A stretch of 6,764 nucleotides of DNA from Sulfurovum sp. (GCA_030622375.1 JAUXGC010000070.1:1-6764), one strand, 5' to 3'; shown: positions 1 to 6,764, counted from the stretch's first letter. The notes: generated by a model not told the origin, from the letters alone. Numbers and translations are program-made.

Positions 1-343
1 CTTTTCCTTCAGTTTTGTTAGAAAAAGAATCTGTGGTCATATAGAGAACTCCTCCAAAAATTATGTAACCTACGGCTAACATAGAGCCGAGGATTACGGA
101 GGTTTTTATGATTCATTCTATGTAGAGTCGGAGGGGTGCGGAGGCGCTGACGACGCAATTTCCGTTTTTGTCTTTTTCTGTGTCTTTGCAGGTAAAGGCG
201 TCTCTTGTTGCGTCTTCTAGACCTTCAAGTCCGGGGAGATTTTCGAGGAAGATTTTGTTTTTAGTCTCTTCGCCAAAAACGGTGTGGCTAGTATTTACTC
301 CGAGGGTTGAGAAAGAGAAGATTAACAAGAGAGTAATCACCAA
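1..343 (-). CDS. Interrupted exported/membrane protein ORF with in-frame TGA, partial at left edge
   Basis: I do not recognise this gene. Read on the minus strand from a TTG at 343 (or the GTG beside it), it gives a hydrophobic start (VITLLLIFSFSTLG), then a polar stretch with two cysteines (TCKD and GNCVV). A TGA stop lies at 113-115, 76 residues in. The same frame then stays open to the window edge and encodes a convincing membrane segment (SVILGSMLAVGYIIFGGVLY) followed by MTTDSFSNKTEGK. Export or membrane location is inferred. The n-region lacks the usual positive charge and no ribosome binding site precedes the start, so the true N-terminus may be missing. Codon choice differs from the neighbours: 34 of 76 codons end in C, all four Asp codons are GAC, and CTC dominates for Leu. 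Options are a pseudogene, UGA read as an amino acid, or a second gene starting at the ATG at 38-40 behind a GGAGGAG tract. The membrane segment begins upstream of that ATG, which argues for one continuous protein. Confidence 0.4.
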
Positions 344-353
344 ATAAGTAAGA

Positions 354-365
354 TTTGGATATAAT
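354..365 (+). promoter_or_regulatory. Probable ilvC promoter (-10 box)
   Basis: A perfect TATAAT at 360-365 follows TTTGGA, about 31 bases before the ilvC start codon. No TTGACA-like -35 is visible at the usual distance, as is common for vegetative promoters in Campylobacterota. Transcription would begin near 372, giving a leader of about 25 bases, too short for a leader-peptide attenuator. Confidence 0.6.
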
Positions 366-393
366 CGCGAAAATTTTCATACATCAAGGGTAA

Positions 394-1422
<1,029 letters not shown>

Positions 1423-1433
1423 CTTTCTCTTAC

Positions 1434-1458
1434 TAGTATGGGCAAGATGCCCATACTA
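1434..1458 (+). terminator. Hairpin after ilvC, probable transcription terminator
   Basis: A perfect 11-bp inverted repeat (TAGTATGGGCA, loop AGA, TGCCCATACTA) begins 12 bases after the ilvC stop codon. The GGGCA/TGCCC core makes it stable. It is followed by TATATAATAAAC rather than a clean T-run, so termination may be imperfect or bidirectional, but its position strongly suggests the end of the ilvC transcript. Confidence 0.7.
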
Positions 1459-1497
1459 TATATAATAAACTTTAGTAACCCTCTTTTAAAATTTATT

Positions 1498-1506
1498 TGC
1501 TACAAT
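1498..1506 (+). promoter_or_regulatory. Extended -10 promoter for the deacetylase gene
   Basis: TTTGCTACAAT contains the extended -10 form TGnTACAAT at 1498-1506, 26 bases before the start codon at 1533. The same TTTGCTAnnAT pattern occurs ahead of dprA, which supports both. The preceding terminator hairpin means this gene needs its own promoter. Confidence 0.5.
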
Positions 1507-1532
1507 AGTTAAAACTAAAATTAGTGAAATAG

Positions 1533-2576
1533 ATGGCAAAAAAACCTAAAAAAACTACTACTAAGAAAAAATCATCAACAAAAAAACCTACACGCAAGAA
1601 AAGAGTCAAAAAATCTAATTTCAGAAAAAATATTTTTATTGTTTTGGGTGTGTTTTTACTTATTTTATTTGTAGCTTTTGGATATTTTTTGGGACAAGCT
1701 GAAGTTTCGAAGCCAGTGGAAATAGACAAAGTTAAAAAAAGTCATACAACTAAAGATATCTTAAGTGAGTTATCTAAAGTTAAAACAAAAAAACCTCAAG
1801 AACAAAAGAAGAAGGTTGAGAAAAAGTTAATTCAAAAAAAAGTTGTGATAGTTGCGAAGAGTGTAAAGAGAGAGAAAAGCAGTACAAAACAGCCAAAAAA
1901 GAGTGTTTTGGCATACCGAGGCAAGAAACCAAAACTTGTTATTATTATAGATGATATTTCTAATACAAATCAAATGAGAGCCGTACAAGCACTAAGATTG
2001 AAAATAACTCCTTCTATTTTCCCACCTTTCGAGAACAATATGAAAAGTTATATGTTGACACAAGGTTTAAAGCATTATATGGTTCATCTACCTATGGAGT
2101 CCAACAATAAACAACTTAACAAACAGTATAAGACACTTAAAACAACTTACACTAAAAAACAGATAGAAGAGCGAGTAAGGGAGATTAGGAAACTTTTTTC
2201 TAGAGCTAAATATATCAATAACCATACAGGTTCTCTGTTTACTGCAAACTATAAAGCTATGAATGTACTCTATACGGCATTACGAAAAGAGGGATTCAAT
2301 TTTATAGACAGTAGAACAACCATGTCAACTAAAGTAAAAAAAATAGCCTATAAATTTGGCGATGCGTATGTCGCAAGAGATATATTTATAGACAATACAA
2401 GAACAGTTCCCTACATACATAGACAGCTACGTAAAGCTGTAGAGATAGCCAAGAAAAAAGGGTATGGGGTTGCCATAGGACATCCATATAGTGTTACAAT
2501 GAAAGCATTAGAGAGTGCAAAAAGTATTTTTATGGATGTTGAACTGGTTTACATAGATGATATCTATTTGAAGTAG
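1533..2576 (+). CDS. Membrane-anchored divergent polysaccharide deacetylase family protein (YibQ-like)
   Basis: The protein belongs to the divergent polysaccharide deacetylase (YibQ, DUF610) family, a NodB-like barrel presumed to act on envelope glycans; its physiological substrate is not established. Residues 1-32 are extremely basic (17 Lys/Arg), followed by one membrane helix at about 33-54 (FIVLGVFLLILFVAFGYFLG). This predicts an N-in anchor with the catalytic domain outside the membrane. A Lys-rich linker runs to about 130. The catalytic domain shows the family signatures in order: VIIIDDIS with D140-D141, HLPME at 185-189, NNHTGS at 229-234 with H231, DSRTT at 259-263, and IGHPY with H317. 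The putative metal ligands are therefore intact. The start is fixed by an in-frame TAG directly before the ATG. No good Shine-Dalgarno is visible, so translation may be modest. The length of 347 residues is normal for a version with an anchor and linker. The DASS gene follows after 71 bases without an obvious terminator. Confidence 0.87.
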   Translation: MAKKPKKTTTKKKSSTKKPTRKKRVKKSNFRKNIFIVLGVFLLILFVAFGYFLGQAEVSKPVEIDKVKKSHTTKDILSELSKVKTKKPQEQKKKVEKKLIQKKVVIVAKSVKREKSSTKQPKKSVLAYRGKKPKLVIIIDDISNTNQMRAVQALRLKITPSIFPPFENNMKSYMLTQGLKHYMVHLPMESNNKQLNKQYKTLKTTYTKKQIEERVREIRKLFSRAKYINNHTGSLFTANYKAMNVLYTALRKEGFNFIDSRTTMSTKVKKIAYKFGDAYVARDIFIDNTRTVPYIHRQLRKAVEIAKKKGYGVAIGHPYSVTMKALESAKSIFMDVELVYIDDIYLK

Positions 2577-2647
2577 AATTGGCCAAGTAGAGTTCTAACC
2601 TATTTTATGGTATCGTTTATCTAACTATATAAGGCAGGAGAGAGAAA

Positions 2648-4018
2648 ATGGTTGTTGTAAAATCTTTTTTACAAAGTTATAAACTTATCATTATTGCTTT
2701 AGTAGTTGGGGTATGTTTTTATTTTTTATCTTTAAATGTATTTAATCCTGTGCAGTCAAGATTGGTAGGTGTCATAGCATTTTTGGTAACACTTTGGACT
2801 AACAATGGGCTTCATATGGGAGTGGTTTCTATGCTTCCCATACTTCTGTTTCCGCTGTTTGGTTTGGTGGAGTCAAAAGATGTCGTAGTGAACTACTCTA
2901 AGACAACCATCTTTCTTTTTATAGGTGGATTTTTGCTCGCCATAGCTACTGAAAAAGCTCAACTTCACATAAGGTTGGCTACAAAACTTCTCTCCATTTT
3001 TCCAAATACCCCAAGAGGTGTCTTGCTCTCTCTTATGGTTACAGCAGGAGTTTTAAGCTCTATATTGTCAGATACAACTACAGCTCTTTTGATTATTCCT
3101 ATTGCTAGTTTTTTGACACAAAATATAAATTTTAAATTTAGGTTACTTTTGGGAGTAGCTTATGCTTCTTTGATAGGTGGTATTATCACACCTGTGGGGA
3201 CACCTCCAAATCTTATTTTGATGGATTTTTTGGAGACTAATGGGCTGGAGATGATTCCATTTGCAACTTGGATTATGATGATGTTGCCACTGGCTATTGT
3301 GATGATGGTAGTCGCATCAGAAATTTTACTGTATGGATTTGAAAAAAAAGATTTTCAGCTTACAGTTGTAAATGATACCAAGAGTCCACTATCACGAGAT
3401 GAGAAAAAACTTATAGCCATACTTATCTCTTTGGCAGTTATTTTAGCTGGAAATCCTATATTGAAACACTTTTTTGGTGTGATGATAAATGAAAAACTTA
3501 CACTACTGGCTTTTGGTCTGTTCCTATTTTTGCCAAAAGTTAAACTGTTGGAGTGGAAAGAGGACTTTAAAAAGATTCCATTTGCAATTATCTTTCTGTT
3601 TGGAGCAGGTTTTTCCATAGCGATGGCTTTTCAAAAAACTGGACTTGCAGTAGAGGTTGCAAATATATTGGTCAGTTTTAGCTATTTACCCCCAGTAGTT
3701 TTGATGCTTATGATTGGTGCAGGTGTAGTGTTTGCAACAGAACTTACTAGTAACACAGCCCTAACTTCTATAATGATACCTATCATCTACCCTTTTGCAT
3801 TACAAAGTGGACTTGACCCAACACTCTTTATGTTGATTGTCGCAATTTCGGCTAGTTATGCTTTTATGCTTCCCATAGCAACAGCACCAAATGCCATAGC
3901 TATGTCAACAGGAGATGTAACAACCACCCAAATGATTAAAAGAGGATTCTTTCTAAATATAGTTGGTATAGCAGTTACATTTACTGTAGCTTTGACATAT
4001 TGGAGATTATTCTTATAG
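2648..4018 (+). CDS. SLC13/DASS-family anion transporter (dicarboxylate/sulfate type)
   Basis: This is an inner-membrane transporter of the divalent anion:sodium symporter family, whose members carry C4-dicarboxylates, citrate, sulfate or similar anions; the substrate cannot be read from the sequence. The 456 residues form about a dozen hydrophobic segments in the two-fold repeated DASS layout. Each repeat has its signature pair. In the first half these are LSDTTTALLIIP (S141-D142-T143) and TPVGTPPN (181-188). In the second half they are ELTSNTALTSIMIP (S368-N369-T370) and ATAPNAIA (411-418, N415). The first motif has Asp where the canonical SNT has Asn, which may alter sodium site 1. The start is supported by GGAG at 2637-2640, seven bases before the ATG. 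No terminator separates it from the upstream deacetylase gene, so co-transcription is possible. There is no functional link to its neighbours. The family call is firm; the substrate and the choice of symport or exchange are open. Confidence 0.9.
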   Translation: MVVVKSFLQSYKLIIIALVVGVCFYFLSLNVFNPVQSRLVGVIAFLVTLWTNNGLHMGVVSMLPILLFPLFGLVESKDVVVNYSKTTIFLFIGGFLLAIATEKAQLHIRLATKLLSIFPNTPRGVLLSLMVTAGVLSSILSDTTTALLIIPIASFLTQNINFKFRLLLGVAYASLIGGIITPVGTPPNLILMDFLETNGLEMIPFATWIMMMLPLAIVMMVVASEILLYGFEKKDFQLTVVNDTKSPLSRDEKKLIAILISLAVILAGNPILKHFFGVMINEKLTLLAFGLFLFLPKVKLLEWKEDFKKIPFAIIFLFGAGFSIAMAFQKTGLAVEVANILVSFSYLPPVVLMLMIGAGVVFATELTSNTALTSIMIPIIYPFALQSGLDPTLFMLIVAISASYAFMLPIATAPNAIAMSTGDVTTTQMIKRGFFLNIVGIAVTFTVALTYWRLFL

Positions 4019-4067
4019 CTATAAAGTATTACAATTTGACATATTTTTATTAAACTTTTTCTATCTT

Positions 4068-4076
4068 TGCTAATAT
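4068..4076 (+). promoter_or_regulatory. Possible extended -10 promoter for dprA
   Basis: TTTGCTAATAT gives TGnTAATAT at 4068-4076, matching the pattern before the deacetylase gene. A TTGACA sits at 4036-4041, but 29 bases upstream of the hexamer, too far for a normal -35. Transcription would start near 4083, leaving a leader of only about 11 bases that begins at the AAGG ribosome binding site. Confidence 0.4.
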
Positions 4077-4093
4077 GTATAAAAAGGTAGATT

Positions 4094-4870
4094 ATGAGTC
4101 AAAGTGTAGTAGAAAATATTTCTGAGTTAAGTGCTATGAAAAAGTACCCTCCAACACTCTTTTATAAAGGCAATCTGGAGTTACTCAAAAGACCTAAAGT
4201 CTCTATGGTAGGAACCAGAAGACCTTCCATTTATACTAAGCAATTTACCTACAGTATGGCAAGCGCTTTAGCTAAAAGAGGAGTATGTATAGTAAGTGGT
4301 GCAGCTATGGGCGTGGATACCATATCTCATATAGGAGCAGGAGAAAGCAATACTATAGCAGTTGTAGCAAATGGATTAGATATTCGTTATCCAGCTATCA
4401 ATCAAAAACTTATAGAGAGTATAGAGAAAAAAGGTTTGCTGCTTAGCCAGTTTGATGATGGATTTAGGGCAACAGGGTGGAGTTTTGTTGTTCGCAATGA
4501 ATTGGTTGTGGCACTGGGTGATATACTCATTGTTACCCAAGCAGATTTAGATAGTGGCTCCATACGTTCTGTAGAGTATGCTTTAAAAATGGGCAGAGAG
4601 ATATGGGTGCTTCCCCATAGGTTGGATGAGAGCTTGGGAACTAATAGACTTCTTCTTGAGGGGAAAGCCAAAGCCATACACGACATAGAACTGTTTGCTT
4701 CTCGTTTTGGACAGCCAGTGCAAAGCAGTATCCCAAAAGATGATTTTTTCTATTTCTGCCAAACTTCACCTACTTTTGATGAGGCTGTTGCCAAATTTTC
4801 TGATAGAGTATATGAAGCAGAATTAGAGGGATTAATCACAATACGAAATGGTATTGTGAGAGTAGAGTAG
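4094..4870 (+). CDS. dprA: DNA-processing protein DprA (compact form)
   Basis: DprA binds incoming single-stranded DNA in natural transformation, protects it and loads RecA on it in the cytoplasm. The Rossmann-like core is complete: VGTRRPS at 39-45, VSGAAMGVDTISH around 67-79 (the SGxAxGxD signature), NGLDIRYP, then FVVRNELVVALGD with R134-N135, SGSIRSVEYALKMGREIWVLPH, and GTNRLLLEGKA. At 258 residues it is short: it lacks the N-terminal SAM-like domain, and only about 55 residues follow the core as a possible reduced winged-helix tail (FDEAVAKFSDRVYEAELEGLI). This compact plan is what I would expect in Campylobacterota. Glu136 occupies the place where many homologues have Arg in the RNR motif. 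The start is supported by AAGG at 4084-4087, six bases before the ATG. The stop codon faces that of the thioredoxin gene six bases away. Other competence genes are not in the window. Confidence 0.92.
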   Translation: MSQSVVENISELSAMKKYPPTLFYKGNLELLKRPKVSMVGTRRPSIYTKQFTYSMASALAKRGVCIVSGAAMGVDTISHIGAGESNTIAVVANGLDIRYPAINQKLIESIEKKGLLLSQFDDGFRATGWSFVVRNELVVALGDILIVTQADLDSGSIRSVEYALKMGREIWVLPHRLDESLGTNRLLLEGKAKAIHDIELFASRFGQPVQSSIPKDDFFYFCQTSPTFDEAVAKFSDRVYEAELEGLITIRNGIVRVE

Positions 4871-4876
4871 AGTAGA

Positions 4877-5395
4877 TTATTTTTTTGGGCTAAGTTGTGC
4901 GATAATCTCTTCAAGTGATGACTCTGGTATCATACCGGCTTGAACAAATTGCACACTGCCTTTTGTATCAAGAGCCACTAAAAAAGGTATGCTTCCTCTC
5001 CACTGGGCTCTTTGTGCAATATAATCTACAAAAATATCTGCTTTTTCATGAGATACAACAATGTAGTTCATGCCTTTTTCTTTTGCAAACTTGCTAAGCT
5101 GTTCATTGCTATACCCTTGTACTTCTATACCAATAATGGCTAATTTGTCTTTATATTTTTTCTGAAGCTCAATAAGATGAGGTATGGATTTTAGACATGG
5201 TGGACACTTGTGGCCAAAAAACTCTAGAAAGACTATTTTGCCTTCAAGACCTTCAATATTAAGTCCTTGGTCGGTACCTGTGATTTGATGAGTTACGCCG
5301 TTAATGTCAGTAATAGATATTTGAGCTTCGTCACTAGCTTGTATGTATGTAAATAGTGAAAAAACTAGGAGTGCTAATTTCAGTGCGTTTCGCAT
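4877..5395 (-). CDS. Periplasmic TlpA/ResA-like thioredoxin-fold protein
   Basis: This is a small exported thiol-disulfide oxidoreductase of the TlpA/ResA/AhpC-TSA type, 172 residues. A signal peptide is evident: MRNALK basic n-region, hydrophobic LALLVFSLF, and likely cleavage near YIQA|SDE (20/21). The thioredoxin fold follows, with strand IVFLEFFG, the active-site CPPC (C64, C67) in GHKCPPCLKS, helix IPHLIELQKKY, and the conserved cis-proline P137 in GSIPFLVALD. Such proteins reduce cytochrome c apoproteins or other periplasmic disulfides; which target applies here cannot be told. The residues before the first Cys are His-Lys rather than the more usual Trp. No membrane anchor remains after cleavage. 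The start at 5395 is backed by AAGG at 5403-5406 on this strand, seven bases upstream, and by a TATAAT promoter. It converges on dprA with no room for separate terminators. Confidence 0.9.
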   Translation of the reverse strand: MRNALKLALLVFSLFTYIQASDEAQISITDINGVTHQITGTDQGLNIEGLEGKIVFLEFFGHKCPPCLKSIPHLIELQKKYKDKLAIIGIEVQGYSNEQLSKFAKEKGMNYIVVSHEKADIFVDYIAQRAQWRGSIPFLVALDTKGSVQFVQAGMIPESSLEEIIAQLSPKK

Positions 5396-5415
5396 TAATG
5401 AACCTTTTTTAATAT

Positions 5416-5424
5416 ATTATACAA
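5416..5424 (-). promoter_or_regulatory. Thioredoxin gene promoter (-10 box)
   Basis: On the minus strand TTGTATAAT holds a perfect TATAAT (5421 down to 5416), 20 bases upstream of the start codon. The following AAAAAAGG gives the ribosome binding site. A -35 is not evident. Confidence 0.5.
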
Positions 5425-5497
5425 AATAAGATATAAAAATCTTGCAATTGAATAAGATATAGTAACCAATATAAGTAAATGAATGGAAAGTTTTACA

Positions 5498-5601
5498 AAA
5501 GAGCATCTAGAAGTTTAAAAGGAGGAGGAAAAAAATCTATAAAAAAGAAGAAACCATCTAATATCTAGGGGGATTTCAATGGGTTCGCTCTGATGCTCTT
5601 T
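5498..5601. other. Fold-back intergenic element (possible structured RNA or dispersed repeat)
   Basis: AAAGAGCATC at 5498-5507 is exactly complemented by GATGCTCTTT at 5592-5601, enclosing 84 bases. Inside, GAAACCAT (5550-5557) can pair with ATGGGTTC (5579-5586) with one A-G mismatch. In plus orientation the enclosed part holds a purine tract AAAAGGAGGAGGAAAAAAA with no start codon behind it, and TAGGGGGA six bases before a four-codon ORF (MGSL, 5579-5593). ATCTA occurs at 5505, 5535, 5556 and 5563, and again just outside at 5620. It is not a tRNA, and I see no tmRNA or SRP RNA signature. It could be an untranslated regulatory element, a small RNA, or a copy of a dispersed repeat. The strand of any transcript is unknown. 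Confidence 0.4.
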
Positions 5602-5652
5602 ATGAGAGAAGTATAATATATCTAGGTTAACCGTATGCTAATAAGACTACAC

Positions 5653-5658
5653 TATAAT
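5653..5658 (+). promoter_or_regulatory. Probable promoter of the NagZ-like gene
   Basis: A perfect TATAAT lies 26 bases before the start codon at 5685, which would give a leader of about 20 bases containing the ribosome binding site AAGGA (5674-5678). A second perfect TATAAT at 5612-5617 offers an alternative, longer transcript. Confidence 0.5.
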
Positions 5659-5684
5659 ATATTTATATATGTTAAGGAAAAATA

Positions 5685-6764
5685 ATGTTTAAAAATATTT
5701 TAATGAGTCTTTCAATAATAATCATACCATTTGCAGCTATAGCAGGAGAGAGCTTGTCTCTTGAAAAAAAGATAGGGCAAATGTTGATGGTTGGTTTTCA
5801 TGGTATATCTGCTCCAAAAGATAGCCAGATTTGTCGTGATATACAAAGATATAATGTAGGTGCAGTCATTCTTTTTGATTATAATCCTGTTGATAAAAAC
5901 AAGCCTAAAAATATTGCTACGAGAAAACAACTTACGAAGCTGACTAAAGAGTTGCAAGCTTGTAGTTTGGATGGAAAACTTCTTATTGCAGTAGATCAGG
6001 AGGGAGGCAAGGTTCAAAGGCTCAAAAGCAAGTATGGTTTTTATGGAAATTTTCCAAGAGCCGATGAAGTAAAAAATATGAACAAGAGTCAAATTAGAAA
6101 AACCTATACAAAGATGAGCAAAGAGCTTAAGAGTGTAGGGATTAATTATGATTTGGCACCAGTAGTCGATCTCTCTATAAATCCTGAAAATCATGTTATA
6201 AAAGGGCCAGGAAGGTCTTTTGGTAAAAACCCAAAAGAAGTAGCAAAGTATGCATCTATATTTATAGACTCTATGCATACCAATGGAGTACTGACTTCAC
6301 TTAAACATTTTCCAGGACACGGTTCATCGGTTGGTGATACCCATAAAGGTTTTGTGGATGTGACAAATTTATGGAAAGAGGTAGAACTGGAGCCGTACCG
6401 TCTGCTTAAAGACAAGGCAGACAGTGTGATGGTAGCTCATGTGTTTAATGCTAATTTAGATGCCAAATACCCTGCGAGTCTCTCTTATGAAACCGTAACA
6501 AAAAAGTTACGACGGAAGCTTGGATATCATGGTGTTGTGATTACCGATGATTTACAAATGGGTGCCATAAGCCAAAAGTATGGACTTAGCAATACTCTTA
6601 AGTTAGCTATCAATGCGGGGGATGATATTTTGCTTTTTGGAAATCAGCTAGACCCAACAAAAGTTGTAAGTACAAAAAGGTTAGTAGATACTATTGCTTT
6701 ATTGATAAAAAATGGAGATGTAAAGATTAAAAGTATTGATAAGGCATACAGTCGTATCCAAAAA
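5685..6764 (+). CDS. Exported GH3 beta-N-acetylhexosaminidase, NagZ-like (3' partial)
   Basis: This is a glycoside hydrolase family 3 protein of the NagZ branch, which removes terminal beta-N-acetylglucosamine from peptidoglycan fragments. The frame is open for 360 codons to the window edge. An N-terminal signal peptide (MFKN, hydrophobic IIIIPFAAIA, likely cut after A20) means it acts in the periplasm or outside, unlike the cytoplasmic NagZ of enterobacteria. Motifs in order: IGQMLMVGF, VDQEGGKVQR (103-112), PVVDL, GPGRSFG, KHFPGHG (207-213), and GDTHKG with D218 and H220, the NagZ-type acid/base dyad. ITDDLQMGAI follows, with the probable nucleophile D288. All catalytic residues are present. 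Compared with about 340 residues for cytoplasmic NagZ, probably only a short C-terminal tail lies beyond the edge. The start is supported by AAGGA at 5674-5678, six bases upstream. This would be another envelope-glycan enzyme beside the YibQ-like protein, though the two are not in one operon. A gene symbol is withheld because the exported subgroup may differ in role. Confidence 0.9.
   Translation, partial: MFKNILMSLSIIIIPFAAIAGESLSLEKKIGQMLMVGFHGISAPKDSQICRDIQRYNVGAVILFDYNPVDKNKPKNIATRKQLTKLTKELQACSLDGKLLIAVDQEGGKVQRLKSKYGFYGNFPRADEVKNMNKSQIRKTYTKMSKELKSVGINYDLAPVVDLSINPENHVIKGPGRSFGKNPKEVAKYASIFIDSMHTNGVLTSLKHFPGHGSSVGDTHKGFVDVTNLWKEVELEPYRLLKDKADSVMVAHVFNANLDAKYPASLSYETVTKKLRRKLGYHGVVITDDLQMGAISQKYGLSNTLKLAINAGDDILLFGNQLDPTKVVSTKRLVDTIALLIKNGDVKIKSIDKAYSRIQK

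Noticed and set aside
298..386. Minus-strand frame starting ATGAAAATTTTCGCG (MKIFAII), resembling a signal-peptide start for the left-edge protein.
   Set aside because: It is out of frame with the left ORF, ends after about 28 codons, and its first bases are the complement of the ilvC leader, so the resemblance is probably chance.
1533..1632. Poly-lysine coding stretch looking like an A-rich simple repeat.
   Set aside because: It is the basic cytoplasmic tail before the membrane anchor of the deacetylase. There is no regular tandem unit, and Lys-rich tails are common in AT-rich genomes.
4036..4041. TTGACA ahead of dprA as a -35 box.
   Set aside because: No good -10 lies 16-18 bases downstream. 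The plausible hexamer TAATAT is 29 bases away, so it is probably coincidental.
5515..5637. Minus-strand open frame of 40 codons through the fold-back element that reads fairly protein-like (for example EPIEIPLDIRWF).
   Set aside because: It has no start codon after the upstream stop and no ribosome binding site, and it lies inside the inverted-repeat element. It is more likely a by-product of the element's sequence than a gene.
5712..6415. Two minus-strand ORFs (5712-6278 and 6191-6415) of 188 and 74 residues.
   Set aside because: They lie antisense to the NagZ-like gene, which has every family motif. Their translations are low-complexity and Cys/Phe/Tyr-rich, typical of shadow frames.

Overview
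The window looks like a chromosomal stretch of a Campylobacterota bacterium (Sulfurimonas/Sulfurovum/Arcobacter-like). The grounds are AT-rich, GAT/AAA/TTT-biased codon use, lysine-rich proteins, TATAAT-type -10 boxes with little visible -35, and the make-up of the genes: a short class I IlvC, a compact DprA, a periplasmic TlpA-like thioredoxin and an exported GH3 enzyme. This placement is inferred from sequence style, not from a database match.

Layout. (1) Positions 1-343, minus strand: an open frame with a signal-peptide-like start, a polar stretch and a membrane segment. One in-frame TGA interrupts it and it runs off the left edge. Its codon choice is C-ending and unlike everything to its right, so it may be foreign, decayed, read with a different code (UGA as glycine), or joined by an assembly error. 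(2) 350-1460: ilvC with its own -10 box, ribosome binding site and a strong hairpin just after the stop. (3) 1498-4870: three plus-strand genes in a loose series, namely a membrane-anchored divergent polysaccharide deacetylase (YibQ-like), an SLC13/DASS anion transporter, and DprA. (4) 4877-5395, minus strand: a periplasmic TlpA/ResA-type thioredoxin, converging on dprA with only 6 bases between the stop codons. (5) 5396-5684: a promoter-bearing intergenic region with an unexplained fold-back element: a perfect 10-bp inverted repeat enclosing 84 bases, an inner hairpin, two Shine-Dalgarno-like tracts and repeated ATCTA motifs. (6) 5685 to the right edge: an exported GH3 beta-N-acetylhexosaminidase (NagZ-like), cut by the window edge.

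How the genes relate. There is no single pathway. IlvC serves branched-chain amino acid synthesis. The YibQ-like and NagZ-like proteins are both envelope glycan enzymes. DprA serves natural transformation, the DASS protein takes up dicarboxylates or similar anions, and the thioredoxin handles periplasmic disulfides. The five complete genes end in TAA or TAG, and none of the six plus-side or tlpA frames contains an in-frame TGA. The two places that ordinary annotation does not explain are the left 343 bases and the 5498-5601 element.
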